Origin: Phycisphaerales bacterium
Lineage (GTDB): Bacteria > Planctomycetota > Phycisphaerae > Phycisphaerales > UBA1924
DNA length: 56,689 bases
Reading direction: 5' to 3'
Assembly (NCBI GenBank): GCA_020847175.1
Contig: JADLCM010000042.1
Location: 1 to 56,689 of the forward strand
Numbering within the stretch: the stretch's first letter is position 1; every line of letters begins with the position of its first letter. A program made the translations under genes and the position numbers. The notes beneath the pieces are model-generated. The model saw only the letters and a list, made by a program, of their open reading frames with translations. It made no database searches and was not told the origin of the DNA. Below are positions 26,083 through 33,644 of this stretch, in pieces.

Positions 26083-27216
26083 ATGCGCGCCATCATCACC
26101 GGCCAGATCGGCATGGACAAAAAGCCCTACCTCGACCGGGCGGCCCGTCTCGCCGGAAGTCAGGGCGAAGCCCTCGACCTCTACCACGTCGGCGACATGA
26201 TGTACCGCGAAGCCCCGGACGTGAAGCGGGGGCGCATCCTCGACCTGCCCCTCTCGCGCCTCAGCAGCCTCCGCCGCGCCGCCTTCAAGGACATCGCCGC
26301 CGATGCGCGCGACAAGCGCAACATCATCGTGAACACGCACGCGACGTTCCGCTGGCGCCACGGACTCTTTCCGGCCTTCGATTTCGACCAGCTCCAACTC
26401 CTCCAGCCCGACCTCTTCATCGTGCTGGTTGACAACATCGAAGTCGTCCACCATCGCCTTCACAGCGAGCACGACATCGACGCCACCCTCAAGGACTGCA
26501 TGGTCTGGCGCGAAGAAGAGATCCTCGCGACCGAACTGATGAGCAAGGCGATCCCCGGCAGCCAGTTCTACATCCTCTCCCGGGGGCGTCACCAGGAAAC
26601 CACCCGCACGCTCTTTCGCCTCGTCTGCCGCCCCGCGCTGCGCAAGGTCTACCCCTCCTTCCCCATGAGCCACGTCGTCGATATGCCCGACGTGCTCGCC
26701 GAGATCGACGCCTTCCGCGCGGCCCTCGCCGAACATTTCGTCACCTTTGATCCCGGCGACGTGGACGAAAAACTCCTGCTCGATCGCGCCATCGCCGCCG
26801 CCAAGGAAGGCAAGGAGTCCTTCGACCACGCCCCCCACTCCTTCGGGGGCGGCGCGGGCACGCCTCCGATCCGGGTCCGCACCCGCGAGGTGATCGAAAT
26901 TGCCGGGGACGTGGACGGTCAGATCTACATGCGCGATTTCAAGCTCATCGACCAGTCCGACATGATCGTCTCCTACATCCCCGAACTCCCCGGCGCGGGC
27001 GGCAAGGACATCCCCGGCCTCTCCTCCGGCGTCGAACGCGAACTTCAACACGCCTGGGAGCACACCAAGGAGGTCTACGTCGTCTGGCGCCCCAAGAAGG
27101 CCCCCAGCCCCTTCATCACCCAGACCGCGACCAAGATCTTCAGCACCGTCACCGAAGCCCTCTCGTACTTCGAAGACGCGGGCATGTTCGGAGAGAAAAA
27201 CCTCTTCGGGCAGTGA
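26083..27216 (+). CDS. AdkA-like P-loop protein with C-terminal nucleoside-deoxyribosyltransferase-like domain
   Basis: A 377-residue protein of uncertain role. The N-terminal 200 residues resemble the archaeal adenylate kinase (AdkA) fold: a start RAIITGQIGMDKKPYLDRAA, then NIIVNTHATFRWRHGLFPAF and LLQPDLFIVLVDNIE. The P-loop GQIGMDKK departs from GxxxxGK[ST], so ATP binding may be altered. The C-terminal 100 residues (MRDFKLIDQSDMIVSYIPE, LSSGVERELQHAWEHTKEVY and PSPFITQTATKIF) look like the nucleoside 2-deoxyribosyltransferase fold. A nucleotide-processing function is inferred. GGAG precedes the ATG by about 7 nt, and a TAGACT at 26053-26058 may be its -10. Confidence 0.6.
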   Translation: MRAIITGQIGMDKKPYLDRAARLAGSQGEALDLYHVGDMMYREAPDVKRGRILDLPLSRLSSLRRAAFKDIAADARDKRNIIVNTHATFRWRHGLFPAFDFDQLQLLQPDLFIVLVDNIEVVHHRLHSEHDIDATLKDCMVWREEEILATELMSKAIPGSQFYILSRGRHQETTRTLFRLVCRPALRKVYPSFPMSHVVDMPDVLAEIDAFRAALAEHFVTFDPGDVDEKLLLDRAIAAAKEGKESFDHAPHSFGGGAGTPPIRVRTREVIEIAGDVDGQIYMRDFKLIDQSDMIVSYIPELPGAGGKDIPGLSSGVERELQHAWEHTKEVYVVWRPKKAPSPFITQTATKIFSTVTEALSYFEDAGMFGEKNLFGQ

Positions 27217-27487
27217 GCCGTGCGCAAGAACGCCGACCCTGTGTCTGTACGAAGTCCGGGCCCGGGCGCCGGCGGCGCAGTGCCCGCGCTCGGCCCCCCG
27301 CGCCCGCCCACACCATCAGCGGACACGAAGAGCCTCTATCTCTCGCCCCCGGTTATCCCGGGCGCATGCCCCGCCGCCGCGCGCATTTCCATTCCAATTC
27401 CGGCATTCGCGCTTGGCTCGGAACCCCTGCTCGGGGAAGATCGAATTGTCCATGCCGCACCCCCGCGGCGAGGAACGGAGGGAACCC

Positions 27488-28981
27488 ATGAATGCTCGCC
27501 TGACCGCCGCGTGCCTCGCGGCGTGTGCCGGTTTCGCCCACGCCCAGATGACCACGACCCGCATCACGGCGGGGCTCTCCCGCCCCGTCTGGGTGGGCAG
27601 CGCCCCCGGCGACGCCGGGCGCATTTTCATCCTGGAGCAGTGGGTCGGCAACCAGGGACGCGTCCGCGTCTTTGACCTCACCACCAACTCGCTGATCGCC
27701 GCGCCCGTCCTCACGCGCACCGTCTCGACGGGCAACGAGCAGGGCCTGCTCGGCCTCGCCTTCCACCCCGACTTCCAGAACAACGGCCTTTTTTACATCA
27801 ACTACACCAACACCTCCGGCACCACCACCGTCGAAGAGTGGACGATGTCGGGCAACACCGCGACCGGGGGCGACGTGATCTTCACGCAGAGCCAGCCCCA
27901 GTCCAACCACAACGGCGGCTGGATGGACTTCGGCCCCGACGGCTACCTCTACATCGCGCTCGGCGACGGCGGCGGGGCCAACGACTCGGGCTCCGGGCAC
28001 GACCCGTCCATCGGCAACGGCCAGAGCCTCGTCACCAATCTGGGCAAGATGCTCCGCATCGACGTCAACGCCGACGACTTCCCCGCCGATCCGAACAAGG
28101 ACTACGGCATCCCCACCGACAACCCCTTCGGCGGCATCGCCGGCAACGCCGAGAGCTGGGCCTACGGGCTGCGCACCCCGTGGCGCAACGGCTTTGACCG
28201 CGACACCGGCGAACTCTGGATCGCCGACGTGGGTCAGAACACCCTCGAAGAGATCAACGTCCAGCCCGCCTCCAGCACGGGCGGCGAGAACTACGGCTGG
28301 CGCTGCTACGAGGCCAACCAGGCCTTCAACACCTCCAACTGCGCACCCCAGTCCACCATGGTCTTCCCCGTCCGTCAATACTCCCACGGCGGCAACCCAT
28401 TCCGATGCTCCATCACCGGGGGGTACGTCTACCGCGGCTGCGCCATCCCCGAAATCCAGGGCCTCTACTTCTACGCGGACTACTGCTCGAACAACATCTG
28501 GACCATCGACACCAACGGCGGCTTCCCCCTCCCCGCGAGCGTGGACCGCACCGCACTCCTCGACCCGCCCGGCTCGCTCTCCATCTCCAGCGTTGTGTCG
28601 TTCGGCGAAGACTTCTACGGCGAGCTGTACATCGTCGATCAGAACGGCGGCGAACTCTACAAGATCGTCCCCACCGTCCCCGGTCCGGACTTTGACAACG
28701 ACGGCATTCCCGACACCTGCGACCCGCCGCCCCCGGTCTGCCCTGCCGACCTCTCGGGCAGCAGCGACCCCAACGACCCCGCCTACGGCGTTCCTGACGG
28801 CGCCGTCGATTCGTCCGACTTCTTCTACTACCTCGACCAGTTCGTCGCCGGCAACCTGGCTGTCGCCGACCTCTCGGGCTCCAGTGACCCCAACGACCCC
28901 GCCTACGGCGTCCCGGACGGCGCGATCGACGCCGCTGACTTCTTCTTCTACCTGGATCGCTTCGTCGAGGGGTGCCCGTAA
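27488..28981 (+). CDS. secreted glucose/sorbosone dehydrogenase-type beta-propeller with GC-type dockerin tail
   Basis: A 497-residue exported protein. Signal peptide residues 1-19 (LTAACLAACAGFAHA). Residues about 25-400 form a PQQ-dependent soluble-dehydrogenase-like beta-propeller, with GLLGLAFHPDF, NHNGGWMDFGPDGYLYIALG and RTPWRNGFDRDTGELWIADV. A short linker (DNDGIPDTCD) is followed by two 40-residue dockerin-like modules that start after a Cys and end in GC, typical of Phycisphaerae extracellular proteins. GGAGGG lies 5 nt before the ATG. The propeller would oxidise sugars in the periplasm or at the surface; the tail probably mediates anchoring. A second gene at 35153 shares the tail. 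Confidence 0.92.
   Translation: MNARLTAACLAACAGFAHAQMTTTRITAGLSRPVWVGSAPGDAGRIFILEQWVGNQGRVRVFDLTTNSLIAAPVLTRTVSTGNEQGLLGLAFHPDFQNNGLFYINYTNTSGTTTVEEWTMSGNTATGGDVIFTQSQPQSNHNGGWMDFGPDGYLYIALGDGGGANDSGSGHDPSIGNGQSLVTNLGKMLRIDVNADDFPADPNKDYGIPTDNPFGGIAGNAESWAYGLRTPWRNGFDRDTGELWIADVGQNTLEEINVQPASSTGGENYGWRCYEANQAFNTSNCAPQSTMVFPVRQYSHGGNPFRCSITGGYVYRGCAIPEIQGLYFYADYCSNNIWTIDTNGGFPLPASVDRTALLDPPGSLSISSVVSFGEDFYGELYIVDQNGGELYKIVPTVPGPDFDNDGIPDTCDPPPPVCPADLSGSSDPNDPAYGVPDGAVDSSDFFYYLDQFVAGNLAVADLSGSSDPNDPAYGVPDGAIDAADFFFYLDRFVEGCP
28745..28977 (+). repeat. two tandem dockerin-like modules, 120-bp period
   Basis: Copy one at 28745-28864 and copy two from 28865 both begin 'ADLSGSSDPNDPAYGVPDGA' and continue with a DFF-x-YLD helix. 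The period is exactly 40 codons. The same period is seen in the gene at 35153-36511. Confidence 0.9.
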
Positions 28982-29109
28982 CCCCGCACGCCTCGGGCGG
29001 GCCGAGCACACCCTGACCGCCGATGAACCATGGCGCAGAGCGGCGCGACCCCTGCAAGGGGATCGGCGCGTCGGTGCCGCTCTCCCGCCCTCGCCTCGTA
29101 CGATGATCC

Positions 29110-30510
29110 ATGGCCGACCTGTGGAGTTCCGGTCGAAGCGAGGCGGCGAAGGGCGTGGAGCCCCTGGCCGTGCGCATGCGCCCGCGCACCATCGAAGAGA
29201 TCTCGGGCCAGAGGCACCTGCTCGGCGAGGGAAAGTTGCTCCGCCGGATGCTCGCGGCGGACGCGATCACGAGCATCATCCTGCACGGCCCGCCGGGGAC
29301 GGGCAAGACCAGCCTGGCCGAGGTCATCGCCGGGGTCACGCGCCGGCACTTCGAGCGCGAGAACGCCGCCAGCGTCGGGGTGAAACGGATCCGCGAGATC
29401 ATCGACGAGGCCGGAGAGCGGCTGCGGGGACGCAAGCAGCGGACGATCCTCTTTCTGGACGAGATTCACCGCTTCACCAAGGCGCAGCAGGACGTGCTGC
29501 TCGCCGATGTCGAGCGGGGCACGATCACGCTGGTCGGGGCGACGACGGAGAACCCGCTGTTCGCGTGCAACTCGGCGCTGGTCAGCCGCAGCACCCTCTT
29601 CCGGCTCGAGCCCGTGGGCGTGGACGAGGTGATCGTCACGCTCAAGCGGGCGCTGACCGACGCCGAGCGCGGCTACGGCGGGCGAACCATCCACGTCAGC
29701 GACGATGCGCTGCGCGTCTGGGCGCTCAAGTGCGACGGCGATGTACGCCGCGCCCTGACGGCCCTGGAGGTCGCGGTGCTCTCCGGGGGCGACGGCCGGG
29801 GCCGCGACGACGGCGCGCTCGTGATCGACCGGCGCACCGCCGAGGACAGCATCCAGCAGAAGGCCGCGGCCTACAGCGTGACCGGCGACCAGCATTACGA
29901 CGCCGCCAGCGCACTCATCAAGAGCGTGCGGGGCAGCGACCCCGACGCGGCCGTCTACTGGATCGCCTACATGCTCGAAGGGGGCGAAGACCCCCGGTTC
30001 ATCGCACGCCGCCTGGCGATTCTCGCGAGTGAGGACGTGGGGAATGCCGACCCGCGTGCGATCATGGTCGCGGCGGGGGCGTGGGAGCTCGTGGAGCGCA
30101 TCGGCATGCCCGAGGCGCGGATCACGCTGGCTCAGCTGGCGATCTACCTCGCCCTGACGCCCAAGAGCAACGCGAGTTACGCCGCGATCGAGAGCGCGCT
30201 CGAAGACGTGCGCGAGGGACGGACGCAGCCGGTGCCGATCTTCCTTCGCGACCCCAACACCAGTCCGGACGGCGTGACCCACGGCTCCGAAGTGTGGAAG
30301 AAGCGGGCCCGCGACGACGAGTACAGCCACGACGCGGAAGTGCAGACCACCCTCGGGGGCATCACGGCGCAGGACTACCTTGGCGTCAACAGGTCGTACT
30401 ACCAGCCGGGTGAGAGCGGGGCCGAAAAGGTGCTCAAGGCGCGGATGGACGAACTACAGAAGGCGCGCGAAGCGCTGCGCAGGCTCGTGCGCGACTCAAG
30501 AAAGCCCTGA
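29110..30510 (+). CDS. rarA: replication-associated recombination protein A (RarA/MgsA AAA+ ATPase)
   Basis: A 466-residue clamp-loader-like AAA+ ATPase acting at stalled replication forks. It has Walker A GPPGTGKT, Walker B FLDEIHRF, sensor 1 GATTENP with an arginine finger region (SALVSRS), and the C-terminal tetramer domain (YDAASALIKSVRGSDPDAA, then ASEDVGNADPRA). RMRPRTIEEISGQRHLLGEG is the typical opening. Length and all motifs fit the family. It stands alone between the dockerin propeller and convergent lptB, with only 16 nt to the latter's stop codon. Confidence 0.95.
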   Translation: MADLWSSGRSEAAKGVEPLAVRMRPRTIEEISGQRHLLGEGKLLRRMLAADAITSIILHGPPGTGKTSLAEVIAGVTRRHFERENAASVGVKRIREIIDEAGERLRGRKQRTILFLDEIHRFTKAQQDVLLADVERGTITLVGATTENPLFACNSALVSRSTLFRLEPVGVDEVIVTLKRALTDAERGYGGRTIHVSDDALRVWALKCDGDVRRALTALEVAVLSGGDGRGRDDGALVIDRRTAEDSIQQKAAAYSVTGDQHYDAASALIKSVRGSDPDAAVYWIAYMLEGGEDPRFIARRLAILASEDVGNADPRAIMVAAGAWELVERIGMPEARITLAQLAIYLALTPKSNASYAAIESALEDVREGRTQPVPIFLRDPNTSPDGVTHGSEVWKKRARDDEYSHDAEVQTTLGGITAQDYLGVNRSYYQPGESGAEKVLKARMDELQKAREALRRLVRDSRKP

Positions 30511-30526
30511 CGCGGGACGCGCCAGT

Positions 30527-31456
30527 TCACGCGCCCGGCTGCTTTGGCGCCGGCCTCGGTCCGGCCGCGGAGCCGCTCTTGGGGCCGACCGGCGGCACGC
30601 CCTTCGTCGCCGCGCCCGGCGCGGCCTTGGGCTGGGCCGGCCCGGCCGGCTTCGGGCGGGCCTCGCGACCCGCAGGCCCATCGCCGGAATCCGCGCCCGC
30701 CGCACCCTGGTGCGAAGTCACATCGTCAAACTCATCGCCCCGGAAGAGCGACCCGAGATACACCCGGCGCACCCGTTCATCGTTGATCAACTCGCGCGGC
30801 GGGCCTTCGGCGAACTTGCGCCCCGAGTCGATGATGTACGCCCGGTCGCAGACTCGCAGCGTCTGCTGCACATTGTGATCGGTGATCAGGAACGCGATGT
30901 CCTCGTCGGCGAGCCGCCGGATCTCGCGCTGGAGCTCTTCGACGGCGATGGGATCGACGCCGCTGAAGGGCTCGTCGAGCAGGATCAACCTCGGCCGGGT
31001 GACCAGGGCGCGGGCGATCTCGAGTTTGCGGCGCTCGCCGCCGGAGCATGTCCGGGCCGCGTGGCGCGCCTTGTGCGTGAGCCCGAACTGCGCCAGCAGC
31101 GCCTCGGCCCGGGCCTTGCGCTCGCGCCGCCCGAGCGGCAGGGTCTCCAGGATGGCCAGCAGGTTCTGCTCGCACGAGAGCTTCTGAAAGACGCTCGGCT
31201 CCTGGCTCAGATACCCCATGCCCCGGCGGGCCCGCTGGTACATCGGGAGACCCGAGATATCCACGTCGTCGAAGACCACCTGCCCGTCATCCGCATCAAT
31301 CATGCCGATCGTCATGCGGAAACTGGTGGTCTTGCCCGCCCCGTTGCGCCCGAGCAGGCCCACGATCTCCGAACGCTCGACATGAAAGCTCACGCCGTCC
31401 ACCACCGCGCGCCCGGCGTAACTCTTCCGCAGGTCGTGGGCCTCGAGCAGGGGCAT
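30527..31456 (-). CDS. lptB: LPS export ABC transporter ATPase LptB, with Pro/Ala-rich C-terminal tail
   Basis: A 309-residue ATPase that powers LptFG to extract lipopolysaccharide from the inner membrane. Walker A GRNGAGKT is at 36-43, the signature is CSGGERRKLEIARAL, Walker B LILLDEPFSGVDPIAV and the switch His lies in LITDHNV; the SGVDPIAV stretch is LptB-specific. After about residue 240 there is a 65-residue tail rich in Pro, Ala, Gly and Lys that E. coli LptB lacks. No lptA, lptC or lptFG is nearby. A candidate structured RNA lies 88 nt upstream. The start lacks an obvious ribosome binding site. Confidence 0.9.
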   Translation of the reverse strand: MPLLEAHDLRKSYAGRAVVDGVSFHVERSEIVGLLGRNGAGKTTSFRMTIGMIDADDGQVVFDDVDISGLPMYQRARRGMGYLSQEPSVFQKLSCEQNLLAILETLPLGRRERKARAEALLAQFGLTHKARHAARTCSGGERRKLEIARALVTRPRLILLDEPFSGVDPIAVEELQREIRRLADEDIAFLITDHNVQQTLRVCDRAYIIDSGRKFAEGPPRELINDERVRRVYLGSLFRGDEFDDVTSHQGAAGADSGDGPAGREARPKPAGPAQPKAAPGAATKGVPPVGPKSGSAAGPRPAPKQPGA

Positions 31457-31543
31457 GGCGGAGCGTATGCCGCCTTCTCCCGCCGCCTCATTCAACGGCC
31501 CTGGGCGCACCCCGCTTCCGCCCACGGGCAGCGCGGTTCACAC

Positions 31544-31664
31544 GAGACTGGGAGGCACGGAGCGGATCAGGTGAGCAATCCGCCCGGGCCCAAACCCCGG
31601 GAAACCGGACCTGAGGCCCGGCGAAGAGCCGCGCTCGATCGCGCCGTGCGACCGAACCAGTCTC
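31544..31664. ncRNA. candidate structured RNA between lptB and a sulfotransferase gene
   Basis: A 121-nt stretch closed by an 8-bp stem (gagactgg 31544-31551 with ccagtctc 31657-31664) that nests a 6-bp stem (gcacgg 31555-31560 with ccgtgc 31644-31649). Inside are a hairpin gcggat/atccgc (31562-31567, 31578-31583), a hairpin cccggg/cccggg (31583-31588, 31596-31601), and a possible pseudoknot: the first hairpin's loop caggt (31568-31572) is complementary to acctg (31609-31613). The strand cannot be decided because the stems contain no G-U pairs. On the minus strand it would be an lptB leader. No known RNA family is matched by eye. High GC raises the chance of accidental stems. Confidence 0.35.
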
Positions 31665-31720
31665 AACGTGCGGTCAGAGCAAGGCTTCCGGGCCACAACC
31701 CTGCGCGGGCGGAGCGTGCG

Positions 31721-32449
31721 TCACGTCACGATCCGGTGCTCGTGCATCACCTCGTACAGCGGGCGGCACGCCTCCTCCACCCCTTCGAGCCCCGGGGGCA
31801 CAGGCTCGCGCCGCTCGCGCCAGGGCTCAAACCCTGTCGAGCGCTCGACCGCGCCGTACCAGTGCGGCGCCCATACGCCGTCGGTGGCACGGCGCCCCGG
31901 CGCCCACGACAACATGCCTTCCTCCCAGGGCAGACCGAGGCGGGCGCACAGCGCCGCCAGCACGCCCCCCGGGTTCTTCAGAACGTCCGCGGCGTCGATC
32001 ACCGGCGGCACGCACCCCAGCCGTTCCCGTTCACGCGCAAAGAGACCGGCCTGCTGCGGCAGGCCGAGTTCTTCGGGCGTGGGCGCGCGGCGCACCTTGG
32101 CGTATGAAACGATCATCTCGCGCGGGTCGCGGATCAGGAAACAGTTGGCGAGCGCGCCCGTCCACGCCAGGTCGTCCCCGGGCAGGAGGTGGTGGCTCAT
32201 GTGCTTCTGGTAGAACACGCGCACCCCTGCGGGCACGGGGCCGGTGAGCCATGCGATGACACGGGCCAGGTCCGCCTCGTGCGCCGCGATGATCTCCGTG
32301 CGTCCCGGGTGGTCCGCCCCTGTCGCAACCAGGTAGCGCGCGTACAGCGGTTCATCGCAGACCATGGTGTCGGCGCGGCTCTCCCACGCGCGCATCATCG
32401 CCGTGGAGATGTTCCGTGGGCCGGACCACATCGCGACGCGCATCACCAT
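31721..32449 (-). CDS. sulfotransferase-like family protein
   Basis: A 242-residue protein with the PAPS-type sulfotransferase layout. A 5'-phosphosulfate loop (VAMWSGPRNISTAMMRAWES) sits near the N-terminus and a 3'-phosphate motif (NCFLIRDPREMIVSYAKV) in the middle. Related bacterial proteins are annotated only as sulfotransferase family. The acceptor is unknown. Two in-frame starts, 32449 and 32443, are equally possible, and neither has a strong ribosome binding site. The LuxR-type regulator gene lies 31 nt upstream in the same direction, so the pair may be cotranscribed. Confidence 0.75.
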   Translation of the reverse strand: MVMRVAMWSGPRNISTAMMRAWESRADTMVCDEPLYARYLVATGADHPGRTEIIAAHEADLARVIAWLTGPVPAGVRVFYQKHMSHHLLPGDDLAWTGALANCFLIRDPREMIVSYAKVRRAPTPEELGLPQQAGLFARERERLGCVPPVIDAADVLKNPGGVLAALCARLGLPWEEGMLSWAPGRRATDGVWAPHWYGAVERSTGFEPWRERREPVPPGLEGVEEACRPLYEVMHEHRIVT

Positions 32450-32480
32450 GCCCAACGATAGCGGGATCGTCTCCGGCGGC

Positions 32481-33320
32481 TCAGTCCGCGGCCGCGGGCT
32501 TGACTTCCCTGATCGCATCCTCGCCCCGCCTCGGCGCCGTGTCCAGCGCGAGGAACCCGAGCGCCCGCGAGATCAACTCGCCCCGGCTGGACGCATCGAG
32601 CTTGCGATGCAGCGCCTTGACGTGATCGTGCACGGTGTACTGGCTGCGATCGGTGCGCTCCGCGATCTCGCGCACGCTCTCACCCTGGATGAGCCGGTCG
32701 AGCACTTTCTGCTCTTTCTCGGTCACCCAGTCGCTGTTGACGGTCGGCTTCTCGCCCAGGGCCATGCGCGCCCGGTGCTGCAGCACGCCCATGACCGCCC
32801 GCACCTTGATGGTCTGGAGATCCCGGTTGCCCGGCGGCAGCGCCACGAGCGCGATCAACGATCGGCCCGGGTCCACGTTGCCCAGGGCGCACACCCCCGC
32901 GATCACGTACCCGATGCCGGGCGAACTGAAGAGTCGCCCGAGGCTCCCGGTGCGCCAGTCGCGACCGGCGGCAAGCACATCCGCCGCACCCACCAGCGGG
33001 CGGGCCTGAAGGATGTTGAGATCGATGTGAAAACCAAGCGAGGTGAGCCGGTCGGCCCGCGAGCGCAGCAGGCTGATCTCATCGGCATCCAGCCCTTCCC
33101 CCGCCACCCCCGTCGCTTCGCTGCGGAGAATCCCGCCGTGTTCGTCGAGTTTGCTCACCTGGACGACGACCTGCGCGCCGGCGCACATGCGCCCGAGGCA
33201 CCGCGCCGCCCGGTCCGGCCAGTCTCGCACCGGAATCGCCGGCAGGTGCGCGATCTGCTCACCGGCTTGAGCGATCAACGCCGCCACGCGCTCAAACTCG
33301 CTCAGGCTTAGCTCTGACAT
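32481..33320 (-). CDS. LuxR-type helix-turn-helix transcriptional regulator
   Basis: A 279-residue regulator. A variable N-terminal sensory region (about residues 1-190) lacks an obvious receiver Asp or autoinducer-domain signature. Its C-terminal LuxR/GerE helix-turn-helix (about 203-262) reads VTEKEQKVLDRLIQGESVRE, IAERTDRSQYTVHDHVKALH and RKLDASSRGEL. The start at 33320 has a perfect AGGAGG 8 nt upstream; the ATG 18 nt earlier is only one base from that site and is unlikely. The divergent 324-nt intergenic region contains two hairpins that could be its operators. The signal and targets are unknown. Confidence 0.88.
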   Translation of the reverse strand: MSELSLSEFERVAALIAQAGEQIAHLPAIPVRDWPDRAARCLGRMCAGAQVVVQVSKLDEHGGILRSEATGVAGEGLDADEISLLRSRADRLTSLGFHIDLNILQARPLVGAADVLAAGRDWRTGSLGRLFSSPGIGYVIAGVCALGNVDPGRSLIALVALPPGNRDLQTIKVRAVMGVLQHRARMALGEKPTVNSDWVTEKEQKVLDRLIQGESVREIAERTDRSQYTVHDHVKALHRKLDASSRGELISRALGFLALDTAPRRGEDAIREVKPAAAD

Positions 33321-33644
33321 CCTGCATGCCTCCTGCACGAAACGAATGCCTTACTCGATCCGAAACCAGCCCAACGATTCCACTGGGCATCACCCCGGAT
33401 GTGGGGAACTTGCTCCCCATGATATCGAGTCACCGGCAGCCGGGACTTCCGGTTTCCCGAAGAAATACTGGGTGACCCCCAACTTGGGGGGTGAGATTCG
33501 CGGAACTACCCTCGGCCGCCGCATCGCCGGGAAGGGGCCGTGCGCTCGTCGTTCGGCGCGCGTCGTTCTGCTCGGCTTGTGCGCTGCGCAACCGGCGCGC
33601 CGCCGCCGCCCCACCGCAAGATACGCCCTATTCTTGCCTCCCCC
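33321..33644. promoter_or_regulatory. divergent intergenic region with two short inverted repeats
   Basis: This 324-nt gap between the LuxR-type regulator and the flavoprotein gene holds no credible gene. Two inverted repeats stand out: tgggga/tcccca (33402-33407 and 33414-33419, loop acttgc) and ccccc/ggggg (33476-33480 and 33486-33490, loop aactt). Both loops contain 'actt', and both arms are C/G runs, so they could be related operator sites or mRNA hairpins. Neither has a T-run, so they are not ordinary terminators. Confidence 0.35.

Noticed and set aside
28745..28977. CRISPR-like direct repeats
   Set aside because: The 120-bp period is a whole number of codons and encodes protein modules; no spacers exist.
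27353..29011. Long minus-strand open frame with Val/Gly/Asp-rich translation
   Set aside because: Antisense shadow of the sugar dehydrogenase gene caused by high GC at third positions.
31562..31614. Cobalamin riboswitch, because GGTGAGCAATCCGC resembles its P3 region
   Set aside because: The B12 box (AGCCAGGAGACCTGCC-like) and the other conserved loops are not found.
31544..31664. SRP (4.5S) RNA, because the minus strand contains CTCAGGTCCGG
   Set aside because: The conserved GGAAGGAAGCAGCC tetraloop region that must follow is absent.
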